Shown: positions 35,939 to 47,430, counted from the first letter of the stretch. The stretch: 64,000 bases of DNA from Basidiobolus meristosporus CBS 931.73 (GCA_002104905.1 MCFE01000112.1:103008-167007), one strand, 5' to 3'. Translations and numbers: made by a program. The notes: a model not told the origin generated them from the sequence alone.

Positions 35939-36487
35939 CTAATCCAAGTATCTGTTCCCGCTGAAATATCTGATCTTAAAGTACTTATGGGCTGACCTCT
36001 TGTACTTCTTACGGTCACCACCATAGCTACGCGGTGCCGGCTGAGTGATGATAATTTGGGGTTGTTGCTGCTTAGGCTGGTAGAGGGTTTGGTCGATGAC
36101 CTGGGCCTGGTCAAACTGATTGGAGTTTGATAGTGCATCAGCCTTATTGGAGGAGTGAGCATTTACTTTGTCCAACAAGGCCTGTCGTGGCTGTATATCG
36201 GCTATATTGAAGTCAGGAATACCCGACTCTGACTCTGGCTGGGTGGTAGTGTCTTCCATTGAGTCTCCGCCTTCACCTTCACCTTCGCCTTGGCCCTCAG
36301 TCATATCAAAATCTTCCTGTTCTGGCTGATAGTCGTATCCGGGTGATTGAGCTTCTTGGTAACAGGGGCTTACTTGTTCCCCACACGAATTGTCACCATA
36401 GCTGACCTGAGAAGTTTCATCAGCTGCAACAGGGATTGCCTCAATGGAGGCAATGTAGAAGGCCAGTAAAGCGATAGTAAGTTGCAT
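35939..36487 (-). CDS. Secreted acidic Gln-rich protein, 182 residues
   Basis: The ATG at 36487 is chosen because it starts a good signal peptide (MQLTIALLAFYIASIEA, cleavage before IPVAADE). The frame upstream lacks another ATG. The mature region starts with two Cys (DNSCGEQVSPC), then an acidic Gly/Glu tract (EGQGEGEGEGGDSMED), then FDQAQVIDQTLYQPKQQQPQ, and ends with a basic Tyr-rich tail (DRKKYKRSAHKYFKIRYF) that contains possible KR/KKYKR processing sites. No enzyme domain is recognised. Broken relatives lie at 33755-33960 and 49141-49470. It sits in the CpG-retaining island between the two duplicated secreted-protein units, and an extracellular role is inferred from the signal peptide only. 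Confidence 0.75.
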   Translation of the reverse strand: MQLTIALLAFYIASIEAIPVAADETSQVSYGDNSCGEQVSPCYQEAQSPGYDYQPEQEDFDMTEGQGEGEGEGGDSMEDTTTQPESESGIPDFNIADIQPRQALLDKVNAHSSNKADALSNSNQFDQAQVIDQTLYQPKQQQPQIIITQPAPRSYGGDRKKYKRSAHKYFKIRYFSGNRYLD

Positions 36488-36989
36488 TCTTGTTGAGCAG
36501 TGTAGCACCGGCCACAAGCTCACTTTATAACCGTAGTTGGCATAATTTGTTATGCTAAATCCTATATCTAGCTCGGCAAAGTATCGACCAATGGCTCATA
36601 TATCCATAGATTTTATCTCGTAATATTGACAAACCTAGATGTTATGTAATCTATGTATGAATATTACTAGGATCGATATTTGCTAGTACCAACCTAATAT
36701 TGAATGCCAATCTTGAATGCCAATTGGTCAATTGATGTTTATTTATCTTTCGTCATGCAACCCAATGATTGGTTCACCTGGTCACTAATCAATAACACTG
36801 ATTTCACTCTGGAATATGAAATGCATGTGAAATGATAATCGACTCTTTATCTAGTTGTTATGAATAAAATGATGATTAACTTTGGCTAGATTATTTAGTA
36901 AACAGTACTTGGGTAGCTGATGATCATGTATAAAAGTATGGATAAAAGCGCCAATACGCATTACAATACCTATATTCTATCCACCATAG

Positions 36990-37136
36990 TATTCTTGGCC
37001 CATCGATACATACAACAACCAGACACCATACTTTGATCCAACTGAATCATATTCATCGGCATACTACCCATCCGATGTCCCAGATGCCTCACCGTTGCTG
37101 GACAGCATTCAGGCTAACTCTGCACAAGATGCCTAA
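36990..37136 (+). CDS. Possible terminal exon of a small acidic protein
   Basis: An open stretch without an ATG reads QTPYFDPTESYSSAYYPSD and ends LLDSIQANSAQDA before TAA. Amino-acid use resembles the acidic small proteins nearby. It begins just after ATAG, a possible 3' splice site, and a TATA-like GTATAAAAG lies at about 36928-36936. A complete gene could not be assembled. Confidence 0.35.
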   Translation, partial: YSWPIDTYNNQTPYFDPTESYSSAYYPSDVPDASPLLDSIQANSAQDA

Positions 37137-37504
37137 GCTCTCTCCAACTCAAATCAATACTCCCAGGTGTGCCCCCACCGTACCCCAAACCGACTCTGGT
37201 GAATAGGTAGAGAATACCAAGGCGTTTGAGAGAATCATCTTGAAGGAACTTGGCTAAATACCTCTGTAACTTCAGGATAAAGAGGGGAGGGGGAACCCCT
37301 GGCACAGAATAGTAGGGAGCAACTGTTTACTTAAAACATAACACTTTGCCAAGACGTGAGTCTCAGTATAAGTCCAGTGTTAGTAAGTCGAGTTCGAAAG
37401 CTTTTTCAGGCTCCTAGGAAGAGCCTCTAGTTAACAGCGGCGGCAACTATGAGTAGCTAAATACCTTGTCCACTAATTATGGTAACTCAACTCAAACCAA
37501 TACT

Positions 37505-38985
37505 CCCAGGTGCAGCTAGTAGATCAAACGTTATTCCAACCATCTACGCCTATATATATCCCAATTGAGGACAATTATGATCAACCATCGTGTAGTCGTT
37601 GTTAACGAAGATATTAATGTAAGCATGTAAAACTGATACTCCTACGCTGTTATTAATAAAATACTCATCCCTTCCTCAGGCTTTTAGTGAGAAAAGAGGA
37701 GTATATGTATATGTGTTCTACTTCATCACCATCATTACAGACGGATTGTGCCTCACGGCTTATCAACCATCGTATGTGATGGTGCGGGCTAATATATATG
37801 CCCATTGTAGATGCCCATTAATCGGTGTATTATTCATTTGTCATCACGCTACTCATATTATTTCTAGTAACTTCCCTATTTCTTCATGGCTGATAGAAAG
37901 AGTATATAAGCTTTATTAGACTACTTGGAGCGCAATTATCAGCACACTCTGTATTCTTCATGGGCTCCATATATTGTTCATTTCGTTCAGGACAGTCTGA
38001 GACACATTGGGTCTCAACCATGGGTGCCGAGTATCGCACATCTTGGGTGGGCTGCATAAAGACATAGGGATCCGAGGAGCCATCATCCGAGTGCTCAGCT
38101 TCCTTCTGCTTGGCGTATTCCAGTGCACTGGCTGAGCCCTCTGCTTCGGGACTGGGGTCTGCTTGTTACTTGACGTTGAAGCTTTTATCAGATTATCGTG
38201 TTTTCTGGTAACGGTGATGAATACCTGACGCAACAATGGGACTTGAACATTCTGGTAGCATCCTTCCGCATACTGTGCACATGATAACGGGCCCTTCGAT
38301 ATCTACTGGTATAAAGAGAAGAGCAGCCGATTGGGGCAGCAACCGCGAGTTGAATAGAAGCGAGGGCCAAAATCATTGCTGCTGAAGTAAAGCGCATCTT
38401 GTCGAAGAGTTCCATTCACATGGAAAGACACTGATGAAGTAAGCTATATAATATGGTTTGGATGCTCTACACTACTAATAGATTACAAACAAGCTGTTTA
38501 GTATTGTTTATATACGTGTGCCAGTACAAGCATTATTAATATCAACCAATTTACACGTTCATTTGATTGCATTATACTTTTAAGTTGGTTATTTAGTTTC
38601 GAGTTTAGATGTTAATTAAAGCTGTCAGAATGCGCAGACCGTCCTCGCCAGGTTGTTGGAATATTCAACCGGCAAGTTCATCAATTGAATAGAACGTTTA
38701 GCCCCGAAGGACCTATCAGTTACTATTCATACTTCCCTTTACAGACGGCGCACTACATCTCATCTACAAACTTGGTATTAGTGTCTTCGCTGGGAAACAA
38801 CGACCGGGAATGTGCTATATACATAATCCTATATGTAACCCGATATATGAGCTATGAAATCCACATCCCATAATATTACTTAATAGAAATTGATGCCAAT
38901 ATATATAAGGGAAGCAATGTAATATGGTGATTATAAAATATCGATCTACGTAAGAACAGTGCCATTCCTGTGTGCACGTTGCAAA
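37505..38985. repeat. Segmental duplication, unit B
   Basis: Partner of 34080-35620, same orientation. It carries a second broken copy of the secreted-protein gene and the flanking TATA-rich and TTTTAGTGAGAAAAGAGGA stretches, with small indels. Confidence 0.85.
37940..38397 (-). pseudogene. Small secreted protein, broken (copy B)
   Basis: The ATG at 38397 gives a signal peptide like that of copy A (MRFTSAAMILALASIQLAVA, then APIGCSSLYTSRYRR). A deletion around 38255 removes part of the VRVIPTIKTTN region seen in copy A, and the frame is shifted more than once before the tail (GSSDPYVFMQPTQ-equivalent sequence near 38050). It cannot make the full product without correction. Confidence 0.7.
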
Positions 38986-38999
38986 CAATCCCTTGAGAA

Positions 39000-39655
39000 T
39001 GAGTAGTATGAGTCATTTTGTCTCCATGAAGGAGATGGCCAGTTTATATGAATATATTTTATTTCCCTATTTTGTTGCTTGTGGGTGTTGATAACCTGTA
39101 TAGTTTATTAACTGCACATATTTGTTGCTTACTACTATCAATGTTGATAAAATGCATGGAGTTGTGACAAGGGAACCAGAATGCTACTCTAACAGAAAGG
39201 CAGGCAGAAGTGGCAGTGATAGGGAAAATTGTATCAGTACCTATGAAATGATATGCAGAGAAGCTGGCATTGGTAATGCTAGCAGTGCAGCAACTGCAAT
39301 TCTGGCAAAAGGAATGACCTCCTGTTCCGTATGTATAATCTGATTCTTAAATCTGCATTCTTAGACAATGTAAAATATCTTGCATTCTTCAATTCATTTC
39401 CTCTGTATTTAATACACTATTTCTGCCAAAACTTTTGAAAAGAATCAGTTATTAAAGAAAACTCATACTCTAGTGATTGTTGGCAAGTATTCATCTACCA
39501 AAGGTGTACAGGTTTATGCAGTTACTGAAATATTGATGATTTATTGATTTAGATAATAATCAGATCAGCACCTAGCATTTCTCTGCCCAATTCAAATCAG
39601 ATAGAGTTATTGGCTCATCTATTGCATGCAGGTATGGGAAGTTAACTGCCAACAA
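39000..39655. other. Island-to-repeat transition, no gene recognised
   Basis: A 73-codon frame at 39122-39343 has no recognisable features. CpG becomes scarce from here to about 42.5 kb. Confidence 0.3.
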
Positions 39656-39659
39656 ATCT

Positions 39660-39912
39660 CTATGAAAAGTTTCAAGCTGGGACTTTTGACTTTTACCTGA
39701 CAGTATTCTGCTAGGGTTCTGTTGGCATTCTGTTGGTATATAGTTGAGATTCAGCCAGTGAATTTCATGATGACTGATGTGACACTGGTCCTTCCATATG
39801 ATATATCCACATATCATCAAAGTGGCTGTAACTCCAAATATTGAAATTTATAACTTTAAGGAGAACTGGATTTCATAAGGTATTTGGCTGGCATTCTGCT
39901 GGCCTTCATGAC
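39660..39912 (-). repeat. Dispersed repeat family 'GGCCAGCA', copy 5
   Basis: Begins TATGAAAAGTTTCAAGCTGG and ends CTGCTGGCCTTCATGACACA, in the same arrangement as copies 1 and 4. Confidence 0.7.
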
Positions 39913-41040
39913 ACATTGTTCATAGGGAAATTGCAGATCATTTGATGTAATAGAGTGTGCTGCATGTTGCAATACTTCTGAAGAGTATCTTACAAGATAG
40001 ACATCTCAATATTTGCTGATCTGTATAAGTCCAAATGATTTCACCTAGAGTTCATAGATGTCAATGTCCAAGTTTGTAGGTCATCTATTGTACAATTGAT
40101 TGTTAAACAAGAAGTCTCTTCTTACATCTTACCAGTCTTATCCCATAGATTATTCAAGCATTCCAAGAGACTTGAAGTCATTAGATGTGCTTAGTTATTG
40201 AGTACTTTGTAATTATTTAGTTTTCATCTGAATTTTCATGCTAACTCAGTCACCTAGATCTTAGTCTATGATTAGCATTATATACTATCAAATTTCCAGT
40301 TTGCATTTCTTAGAATGGCCTGTACCCAAAAGATAGCTTTTTGATCAGCTATCTAATCCTTGCACACATGCTCAGGGAACTTCTGTAACAAGCCCTACTT
40401 TATCAAAAGCATAAATACAATACATTTGAGCAGTAAATCAACAAGTAAACAACATGTTACTCCTCTAGTACTCCTCTTATGATACAATGTTCTTCAGAAT
40501 ATTGGAATACAAAGTAGATGCTTTTGACAACTATGCATGGTGCAAGTCAATGTGTAATTGTATCACAATATGGAACAAAAAAACACAACCAACAACTGCC
40601 ATATTAGTTGTGACCTGTAATAACTGCTACTGATTGCCTGTAATATAATAACAAATATTCTCCTCCTAATTTCCAAGTATTTACTTTTCCCATCTTGGTA
40701 GAGTATACCTTGGTCTCCCAATAATACTTATCCCATTAGACCAATTGTGCCAACATGTGTTTTCTGTATTGCTAACCAGTAATGTCCAAACATAATACAT
40801 TCATATATAATCACTAACATCTCTTTACTATATCTTACATGTTTAGCAAACAGATACCCAACACTTCCAGAATACATATATGCTATCCTGCAGAGGGCCT
40901 ACTGAGCAGGCTCAATTGTAAAAAAAAGCTTAATTGCTCAATGCAATGTCAAAATCTCATGCTACATACAAGTAGTTAGTAGTATTTTGTGACTAAAGCA
41001 GCATGAATGGCCTGACATTGTATAAAGACCTGTATAAGGA
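39913..41040. other. AT-rich DNA, no gene recognised
   Basis: The segment around 40040-40480 loosely resembles the Copia LTR family (CACACATGCTCAGGGAACTTC, AAATCAACAAG) and may be a badly decayed LTR. Nothing else is recognised. Confidence 0.3.
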
Positions 41041-41350
41041 ATATTTGATGAAGGCCAGCAGAATCCCAGCAAAGTACCATATAATATTCAAGTTTCCTAA
41101 AAGTTACAACTTTCAATATTTGGAGTTACAGCTACCTTGAGGACATGTGGATAGCTTATATGGAAGGACTAGTCTCACATCAGCCTTCATACCAACTCAC
41201 GTGGTAACCAGATTGCTGTTCCCTGAGTTCAATACATTTGACAAGTTCAATTAAATTCACTGGCTGAATACTGGCTAGATATCAGCAGAATATCTGCTAA
41301 ATACCATTAAGTAATAGTAAAAAGTCCAAGTTTGAAATTTTTCATAGGGG
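41041..41350 (+). repeat. Dispersed repeat family 'GGCCAGCA', copy 6
   Basis: The fullest copy: ATATTTGATGAAGGCCAGCA at the left, TTGAAATTTTTCATAGGGG at the right, about 310 bp. Confidence 0.75.
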
Positions 41351-42716
41351 CAATACAAGCGCATCCATATCATGTGGGACCCAATACTATTTGGATTGAT
41401 TTGACCAGATTATTGAAATGAAGTAGGATTGTTACTGTGAAAATAAATGGCAATTTTGTAAATGAAAATGTTTTAAGCAGTAAATTGAAGTACCACAAGT
41501 TATTAATGATCTAGCTAGGGCACCAAATATATGGGATAACAAAACAGGCATTTCCATACTTCCAATACTGTTGCATAACAAGAATATCCTTTCAGCTGTG
41601 AGCAATATTTAAATTTGTTTTGTGGTGCTGTAAATCATAATTTAATCACCTTAAAGGCCATTTCCACAACAAACCAGCACCGTGTACCAGGCAAGTATTC
41701 AAAAAGATATCTTTTCCAGCGTAAACACTGAGATCAGTCAGCCGTTAAATAGCACTTTAGAGGAATTACTTTGTTATTTAGAGTGGCATAGGTATGCTGC
41801 TAGAAGTGGCACTTTACTGATATCTGGTTGACATTCTCTTTCATTCCAGAAGGGTATTTTCTGTACCTCCAGCAACCACTCAATTTCATTTTTGTGGAGA
41901 ACTGTGATATTGCATGCAGGTTGGCTTGATTTTTCGGACAGCTAATTAGTAACTATTATCTACCCTGGGAAAGAAATTGATGTAGGCCTATAGAAGGCCA
42001 GCAAAATACCATATGAAATCGAAATCTTCTTAAAGTCATAACTGCCCATGTTTAGAGCAACAGATATTTTGAGGATATGTGGATGCATCATCTGACAGGA
42101 CTAGTGTCACATTGGCCCTCATAACAACTTAGGAAGCAACCAGATCACTGTTCCCTGCGTTATGTTAACACTCATCAATTTGTGTTTTAGCTAGCTAAAT
42201 TCTTGCAAAGTCAATCAGCTTGTAAATATCACTGCTTAGCAATGGCTCAGTTGTATGTAGTGGAAGAGGTGCGATGCTAGAAGAAGCATTGGTTTTACAG
42301 CTAGTACATGATGTGTTTCTTTCAGGATAGAAATTTGCTGTTCCATTGGTAACAAATGAATGAAATCATTTTCGCATTGCACAGTTATGTTACATGTAGG
42401 TTTGCTTGCACTAGACATAAACCATAGGATGCCTTTCAGGTACCCACCTACTATATACTCTCTAGATAGAGTGATTACTACTTTGTAGCAAGATAGATGC
42501 AGCACTCATTGCCACCACTGAGAAGTAAGATGAATCATTTCCAACTAATAGTCCATCAACAACGATGGGTAATAAGTTCTTATACCGCTACGGGTGTTGG
42601 TTATATTCGTTCAATTGCACACTACACCTCACTGATCCGGGAAACAAATCCCGGGAATATACCGTATTCCTCATCTTGTTCCCGAGAAGCACAAACGCTC
42701 TATCCATTTGATTAAG
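41351..42716. other. Repeat-derived DNA, no gene recognised
   Basis: Contains repeat copy 7 (41970-42162). Two stretches around 41690-41945 and 42170-42490 share CATTTTTGTGGAGAACTGTGATATTGCATG-type similarity, suggesting another decayed duplicated repeat. Confidence 0.3.
41970..42162 (+). repeat. Dispersed repeat family 'GGCCAGCA', copy 7 (partial)
   Basis: GAAGGCCAGCAAAATACCAT through CACTGTTCCCTGCGTTATG matches the first two thirds of copy 6. Confidence 0.65.
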
Positions 42717-42886
42717 TGACCCAAGGACAGTAGGTATTGGCAGAGAACGATGACCCAAGGACAGTAGGTATTGGCAGAGAACGATGACCCAAGGACAGTA
42801 GGTATTGGCAGAGAACGATGACACAAGGACAGTAGGTATTGGCAGAGAACGATGACCCAAGGACAGTAGGTATTGGCAGAGAACGA
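42717..42886. repeat. 34-bp minisatellite, 5 copies
   Basis: Five head-to-tail units of 34 bp beginning TGACCCAAGGACAGTAGG and ending GGCAGAGAACGA. Only the fourth unit differs (ACACAAGG). The period is not a multiple of three, so the frames crossing it are not genes. Confidence 0.97.
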
Positions 42887-44041
42887 AGAAATGCCCTAAA
42901 TTAGCAATGTATAATTGCAATACCATGAATTTTGGCTGATGGCCGAAATTCTCCCTTATATTCTCATTTTTCCAACAAATGCCAGATGGGTAGAGTGGCT
43001 TCTATCTGTAACCTAAGCTTCTGGAGAACTGAGTGAATGGCGACTGAAATTGCTTGACTTCGCCCAACTTACACTTTTCTTGATTCATAGCATCAGTCCT
43101 TAAGGATTCATTCGAATTTTACTAAATAGAAGGTTGCAGGTAGAGGTACTGGGATGTATAATGATAAAGGGGAAATGTGTAACAATGGAGCTAGAGGTGA
43201 AGCAGGAAGCGGTGGTGACGATTGTAACGTAAATAATAAATCGATTTGTGTATCTCTTGCGCATTTAACCCTCATTCTCAGTTCTTACTATTTGGGAATG
43301 TTGCTAAACTGACTTGATTGCTCTCCAATAAATATTCTTCCTTTATTGAATAACTATATGTAGATCTGCCTTTCGTCACTATATTCTCAATACTGCTTAG
43401 AAAAGTGCACAATAGTTCTTAGCACAGCTGGTATTATCGAAAACACAGTCTGAATCCTTGGTGCATGTCTGATGGTCCGCACCGCTGTAGAGACGCTAGA
43501 GTGTTAGTAGGAGTGTGTAAATCATGATACTTAGATATTGTTGATGGAACACCACTCTGGTGCACTTTGTGGGGGCGCGACATATCCAATACCAAAGGAA
43601 GTGATTCCTACGCCGCCATGACACTTGTAAGCTTGTCAATTACTTACTCTCTATAGCAAGTGTATACATAAACCTACTCTTCTCCAGCAGTATCCATTGT
43701 TGCCTTTAGGTCGCTTTACTAAATTGGCAAGATTAGCCCAGTTAGCAATGAGATGAGGCTGCCCAGCTTGTACGCACAAACGCACTTAATTTGCAATATC
43801 TGTTTCAGCAGTCTAGTGCATGCAACCGACTGCTTACTATATTACAAAGAAAAGTCACATCACAATTAAGTTGCATAGTGGAAGGTGAATACGAGTAAAG
43901 GTATTTCTCTGATTATATATTCGACATAGCTACATGCTAAGAGACTGAACTGTGTGAGGGAATCATTCGGATAATTGTTTTGATACGTGTTCAAGATTTA
44001 CTTCAATTCCATATAGATATATTTTAGCATTTAGCTACGTC
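42887..44041. other. Intergenic DNA at the start of the second gene island
   Basis: CpG is frequent again. No reading frame with recognisable features was found. A short Gly-rich-coding stretch near 43190-43230 is too short to assign. Confidence 0.35.
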
Positions 44042-45062
44042 TCAGCTGTAGATTAAATCCAATGGAGATTTGCCAGTTACAGGCCCGACATACTTCTCCA
44101 TAAATGCAATGTCTTTCTCCACTTGGCCCCGATCTAGCATATAATCCCGGAAGCCCAGAAGATCGGTGTTCTTGCTTTTCCAGATTGGCTTCAGTCCTGC
44201 TGGTGGCGGAATATCCGTTGTTGGAGACCAAGTGTCCGACATGAGATTTTTCTGGACGTCATACGAGGTTGACCAGCTGACATAGAGCTTGGCGCCTGCT
44301 GGATGCTTCGCTTTTTTGAAGATGGCCCCTGCTTGCGCCCAAGATTGGAAAAAGGTCTTCTTAGGAACGATAGTGGTGCTTTTGGCTCCTTTGATTGGAG
44401 TGAATGCGCCACTGGTTGTAAAGCTGGCCAAGGAGGTTCCATTGTTGATATAGAATGCTGGAGCTCCCGCTCCACGTACTAGAAGGGGCTTTTGCGCAAG
44501 GAACGCCTTGAACCACTTGAGACCATTTTGCTTAATCAGCTGCATGAATTGATAAAGAACCGCGTCATCATCATGGGGATAGGTATAGATGATTTTGCCC
44601 CATTTGAGCTTAGTCCTTGGCTTCAATTGGCCGTTGGTTACCATGAATGGTGTTGCTGATTAATGTCTTTGTAGGGAGCATAGGTGTGCTTAAAGCCAGC
44701 TGACTTATACCTACGATTAGGTTAGAATTCTTCATCATCAGTTTATGGGAAATCGAATTCTTACTTTGGCAATGCTCCTTGGGACTTCCAGCGTGGAAAG
44801 TCATGCAAGGTTTGAAGATGAATGACATCTGGCTCCAAGGCGTCTCCACCTCTAGCCAATTGCGTATCAATCAATTGGTTATGATACTTGCTAAAGTCGG
44901 TGGTGAGATTGAGCATGGAACTTGCTTTCTAACGCCCCGACAATATCGGAGCCAGCATTAGGTAAATCTCCTCCAGAAAAGACGGCAATCTTTCCTCCTT
45001 CAGCAAGCGCCTCTTTATAGAGTCTTTGAAGCCCAGCTTCCTCTCTCTTCAGATACTCTGTC
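44042..45062 (-). pseudogene. Periplasmic-binding-like II (iron ABC-type) protein, broken
   Basis: Fungal proteins of this type resemble bacterial Fe(III) substrate-binding proteins. Reading right to left: EEAGLQRLYKEALAEGGKI and FSGGDLPNAGS (typical N-terminal GGD), a frameshift near 44930, then TTDFSKYHNQLIDTQLARGG and HLQTLHDFPRWKSQGALPK. A GT...CTGAT...TAG intron (about 44698-44757) joins ALPK to YKSAGFKHTYAPYKD. A gap follows where about 50 residues of the family are missing. The intact 44644-44042 frame then has the hallmark TYPHDDDAVLYQF and ends in the expected helix-rich C terminus. The 5' exon and signal peptide are not found, so this is probably a pseudogene. Confidence 0.65.
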
Positions 45063-45289
45063 AATACCTACACTGCATGTTTAATTGGGTAATAAATACC
45101 TGTGTAAACAGCAACAACATTTTGCACCAGTGCATCTATAAAAGTCACCTTGTAGCTCAGGAAAAACATATTCAACCATGCAACACTTCAACAAGTCTTT
45201 AACTGTTTGTACGTATACTACAACCTGAATCACTTGAGATCAGTACCAATCCTAATGAAATTGAAGCCTCTTGGCCACAGAGTGGATCC

Positions 45290-45628
45290 ATGTTCAGGTC
45301 TATGATTGGACATGGAAATTACTTGGCAGGGAATATTGTTGAACATTCTGCTAGCCAGCCCTTTATAGAATTCCGCTTGGCCAAGGCCACTTTTACTTGC
45401 CACGGGCGTATGTTTCACGCAATTATAAGGCCAAAGATGTTGTGCAACACTATTCAGATCAATCCAACTCACATTACTAATCAACATGATACGCGCAAAG
45501 GTGCGCAATCTCATCTTCAGTTGGTGTCAGTAGATGACTATACGCAGTTCCATTGCAATATCAATGATATGCATAGGAAAGTTGCACAGCTCATAGAGCA
45601 AGCCAAACTAGCGTTACAGGAGCCATGA
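45290..45628 (+). CDS. Hypothetical protein, at least 112 residues
   Basis: The open frame begins at MFRSMIGHGNYLAGN and includes FRLAKATFTCHGRMFHAII and INDMHRKVAQLIEQAKLALQ (possible C-terminal helix). The same frame is open a further 20 codons upstream (from about 45215), so the true start may be an upstream exon. A TATAAAAG at 45140-45147 and an ATG at 45178 lie ahead of a possible intron. No family or signal peptide is recognised. Confidence 0.4.
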   Translation: MFRSMIGHGNYLAGNIVEHSASQPFIEFRLAKATFTCHGRMFHAIIRPKMLCNTIQINPTHITNQHDTRKGAQSHLQLVSVDDYTQFHCNINDMHRKVAQLIEQAKLALQEP

Positions 45629-45890
45629 GGTATGAGTAGCGCAGAGAAGATAGTTTCAAGATTCACTAAAATTATGGATACCAGGCCGCGGATTTGATGA
45701 ACTCCAATCCACCCTGTTTACCATGTTGACCACCAATTGTACCACACCACACTTGCCTCTGTTGCAGGCGGCAAGCATGACCACTTTATTTCCAAATGCA
45801 GGCGGATGGTTGGAAACATTTCAACATGAGCAACAAGGAAGCTTGAACAATCCAAGAGGCACTATGTCCAATGGCTAGGTCTTCTTACGG

Positions 45891-47005
45891 CTATGCCAGC
45901 TGCAACGCCTCGGCAACTCCGGGAATTACCGCTATTTCCTGAATAGTTGGTCTTTGCAATGGCTGCCGAAAGTTTAGATATAAGACAGGATGTCAAGTTG
46001 GTTGCCTTAACAAACCTCGAGGTCAAGCATGCTGCGAAGTAGACGTAGCATAGATTGCGGGTAGATGGGAGGAATCTCTGGAGGAGGCTGCAGCTTCATT
46101 GGATTGAGTAGCTCCTCCTGGTTGCTGGCATGGAACAGGGGCTTTAGCCAGCAGAGCTCGTACAATAGCAGCCCCAAAGCCCATACATCCACCTTACTTG
46201 AATAGGGCTGATTTCGAAACATCTCCTGTATAAGTAGCAGACTTAGAAGAGTATGCATATTGAGCGCAAGTAGATACCCACTGGCGCCATGTAAAGTGGT
46301 GTCTAAGAACGTCGGGTTAGCCTGAATCAGTGACCATGATTCCACGAACTTGGTCCAACAAATGAATATGCAACAGATCGTTGGACAAGGCTCCGGTACA
46401 AGCCAAATTCGCCGCTTAAAACCATTCTCTGCAGTGATGAAAACTGCGCAGAATTAGTCATTGTCGTATCATATCAATGATCACCTGCCGTACCATTTTC
46501 TGGCTTGATGGAAAACCATTGGCGACTGCAAATGGCACCAGTGCACGGCATTGACCACCTGGGCAAAAATTGCCCACACTTTTTCTGGCCGCACTTGACA
46601 GCTTTTGTTACCACAGCAACGTTAGTGCACCTTTCTTGGCATCATGGCAAGAGCTCTGTTACCTATTCTCTTGGAATTCTTTGACGAAAAAGGCCAGATC
46701 CCGGTGCCCACAATATTCCATGACAATGTAGAGCATAGCATACTCCTCAATGTACACAAGGTTTGGGTGCTTCACTCCACGCAACAGCCTTGCCTCATTG
46801 AGGAAATACTGCAGCTTGGTGTGCTCGTTGGATTTCACCGTAATAAGCTTGACTGCGAAGATCTATAATGGCATGCTCCAGTTGAGAAAAGCCATGTTTC
46901 TACTGGCCATACCTTTTGGTCCGAGTTGCGGCGGGCTGCCCACACCACGCCAAAGCTCCCCATGCCCAGGATGTGTAGAAATGGATGCCGAGACTCCACA
47001 GTCAT
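45891..47005 (-). pseudogene. NIMA-like Ser/Thr protein kinase, broken
   Basis: A spliced kinase can be followed from ATG 47005 (MTVESRHPFLHILGMGSFG, Gly-rich loop) through an intron to FAVKLITVKS (VAIK-type Lys). It continues with VKHPNLVYIEEY and LYIVMEYCGHRDL (hinge), a second intron, then VWAIFAQVVNAVHWCH. The catalytic loop is damaged: VFH is followed directly by the KPEN-coding bases, as if 8 bases covering the HRD Arg-Asp were lost. After another intron the DFG region reads out of frame as GEFGLYRSL. Then TPLYMAP, FRNQPYSSKVDVWALGLLL and LDLE are readable, with a last exon PLQRPTIQEIAVIPG. The subdomain IX-XI sequence suggests the NEK/NIMA group. It cannot encode an active kinase as it stands. 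Confidence 0.75.
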
Positions 47006-47219
47006 TTGACTGGAAGCCCTCTATGGCCAACTCTGATATAAATCTCGTAAACAAAGATTGATTGTTGCAGTAGCATGACTCTTTCAATATATGGCTAACC
47101 AATTGCTAAACAAGCTTGAATACAATGATCTCCAATTAAGTAAACCCGGTTGTGTGCAGGAATCTAAATGGAAATACCATGGTTATACAATCCAATCCAG
47201 TATTTGCATGCTTGCTTGA

Positions 47220-47357
47220 GTTCATAGAAAGGCCATAATTACTCTCACGCCATCCCAAATTAGCATTCGTTCATAGAAAGGCCATAATTACTCTCACGCC
47301 ATCCCAAATTAGCATTCGTTCATAGAAAGGCCATAATTACTCTCATTCGTTCATAAT
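47220..47357. repeat. 49-bp minisatellite, about 2.6 copies
   Basis: Two identical 49-bp units beginning GTTCATAGAAAGGCCATAAT (47220 and 47269) are followed by a third that lacks its middle. Confidence 0.95.
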
Positions 47358-47430
47358 GCAGTTCATTGGAATTGGGTTGTGGCGTAAGAGCAGTTGGCAG
47401 TCACGAATTATCCCGGATCCACTTTTAGTA

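Noticed and set aside
37370-37440. GAGTTCGAAAGC, resembling a tRNA T-loop
   Set aside because: No pairing acceptor stem, anticodon arm or correct spacing could be found. No tRNA is supported anywhere in the window.
42588-42926. 112-codon minus-strand frame with repeated LCQYLLSLGHRSLPIPTV
   Set aside because: It is the translation of the 34-bp minisatellite. The period is not a multiple of three and there is no supporting context.
47210-47360. CRISPR-like direct repeats
   Set aside because: The units are contiguous without unique spacers. This is a minisatellite in a fungal genome.
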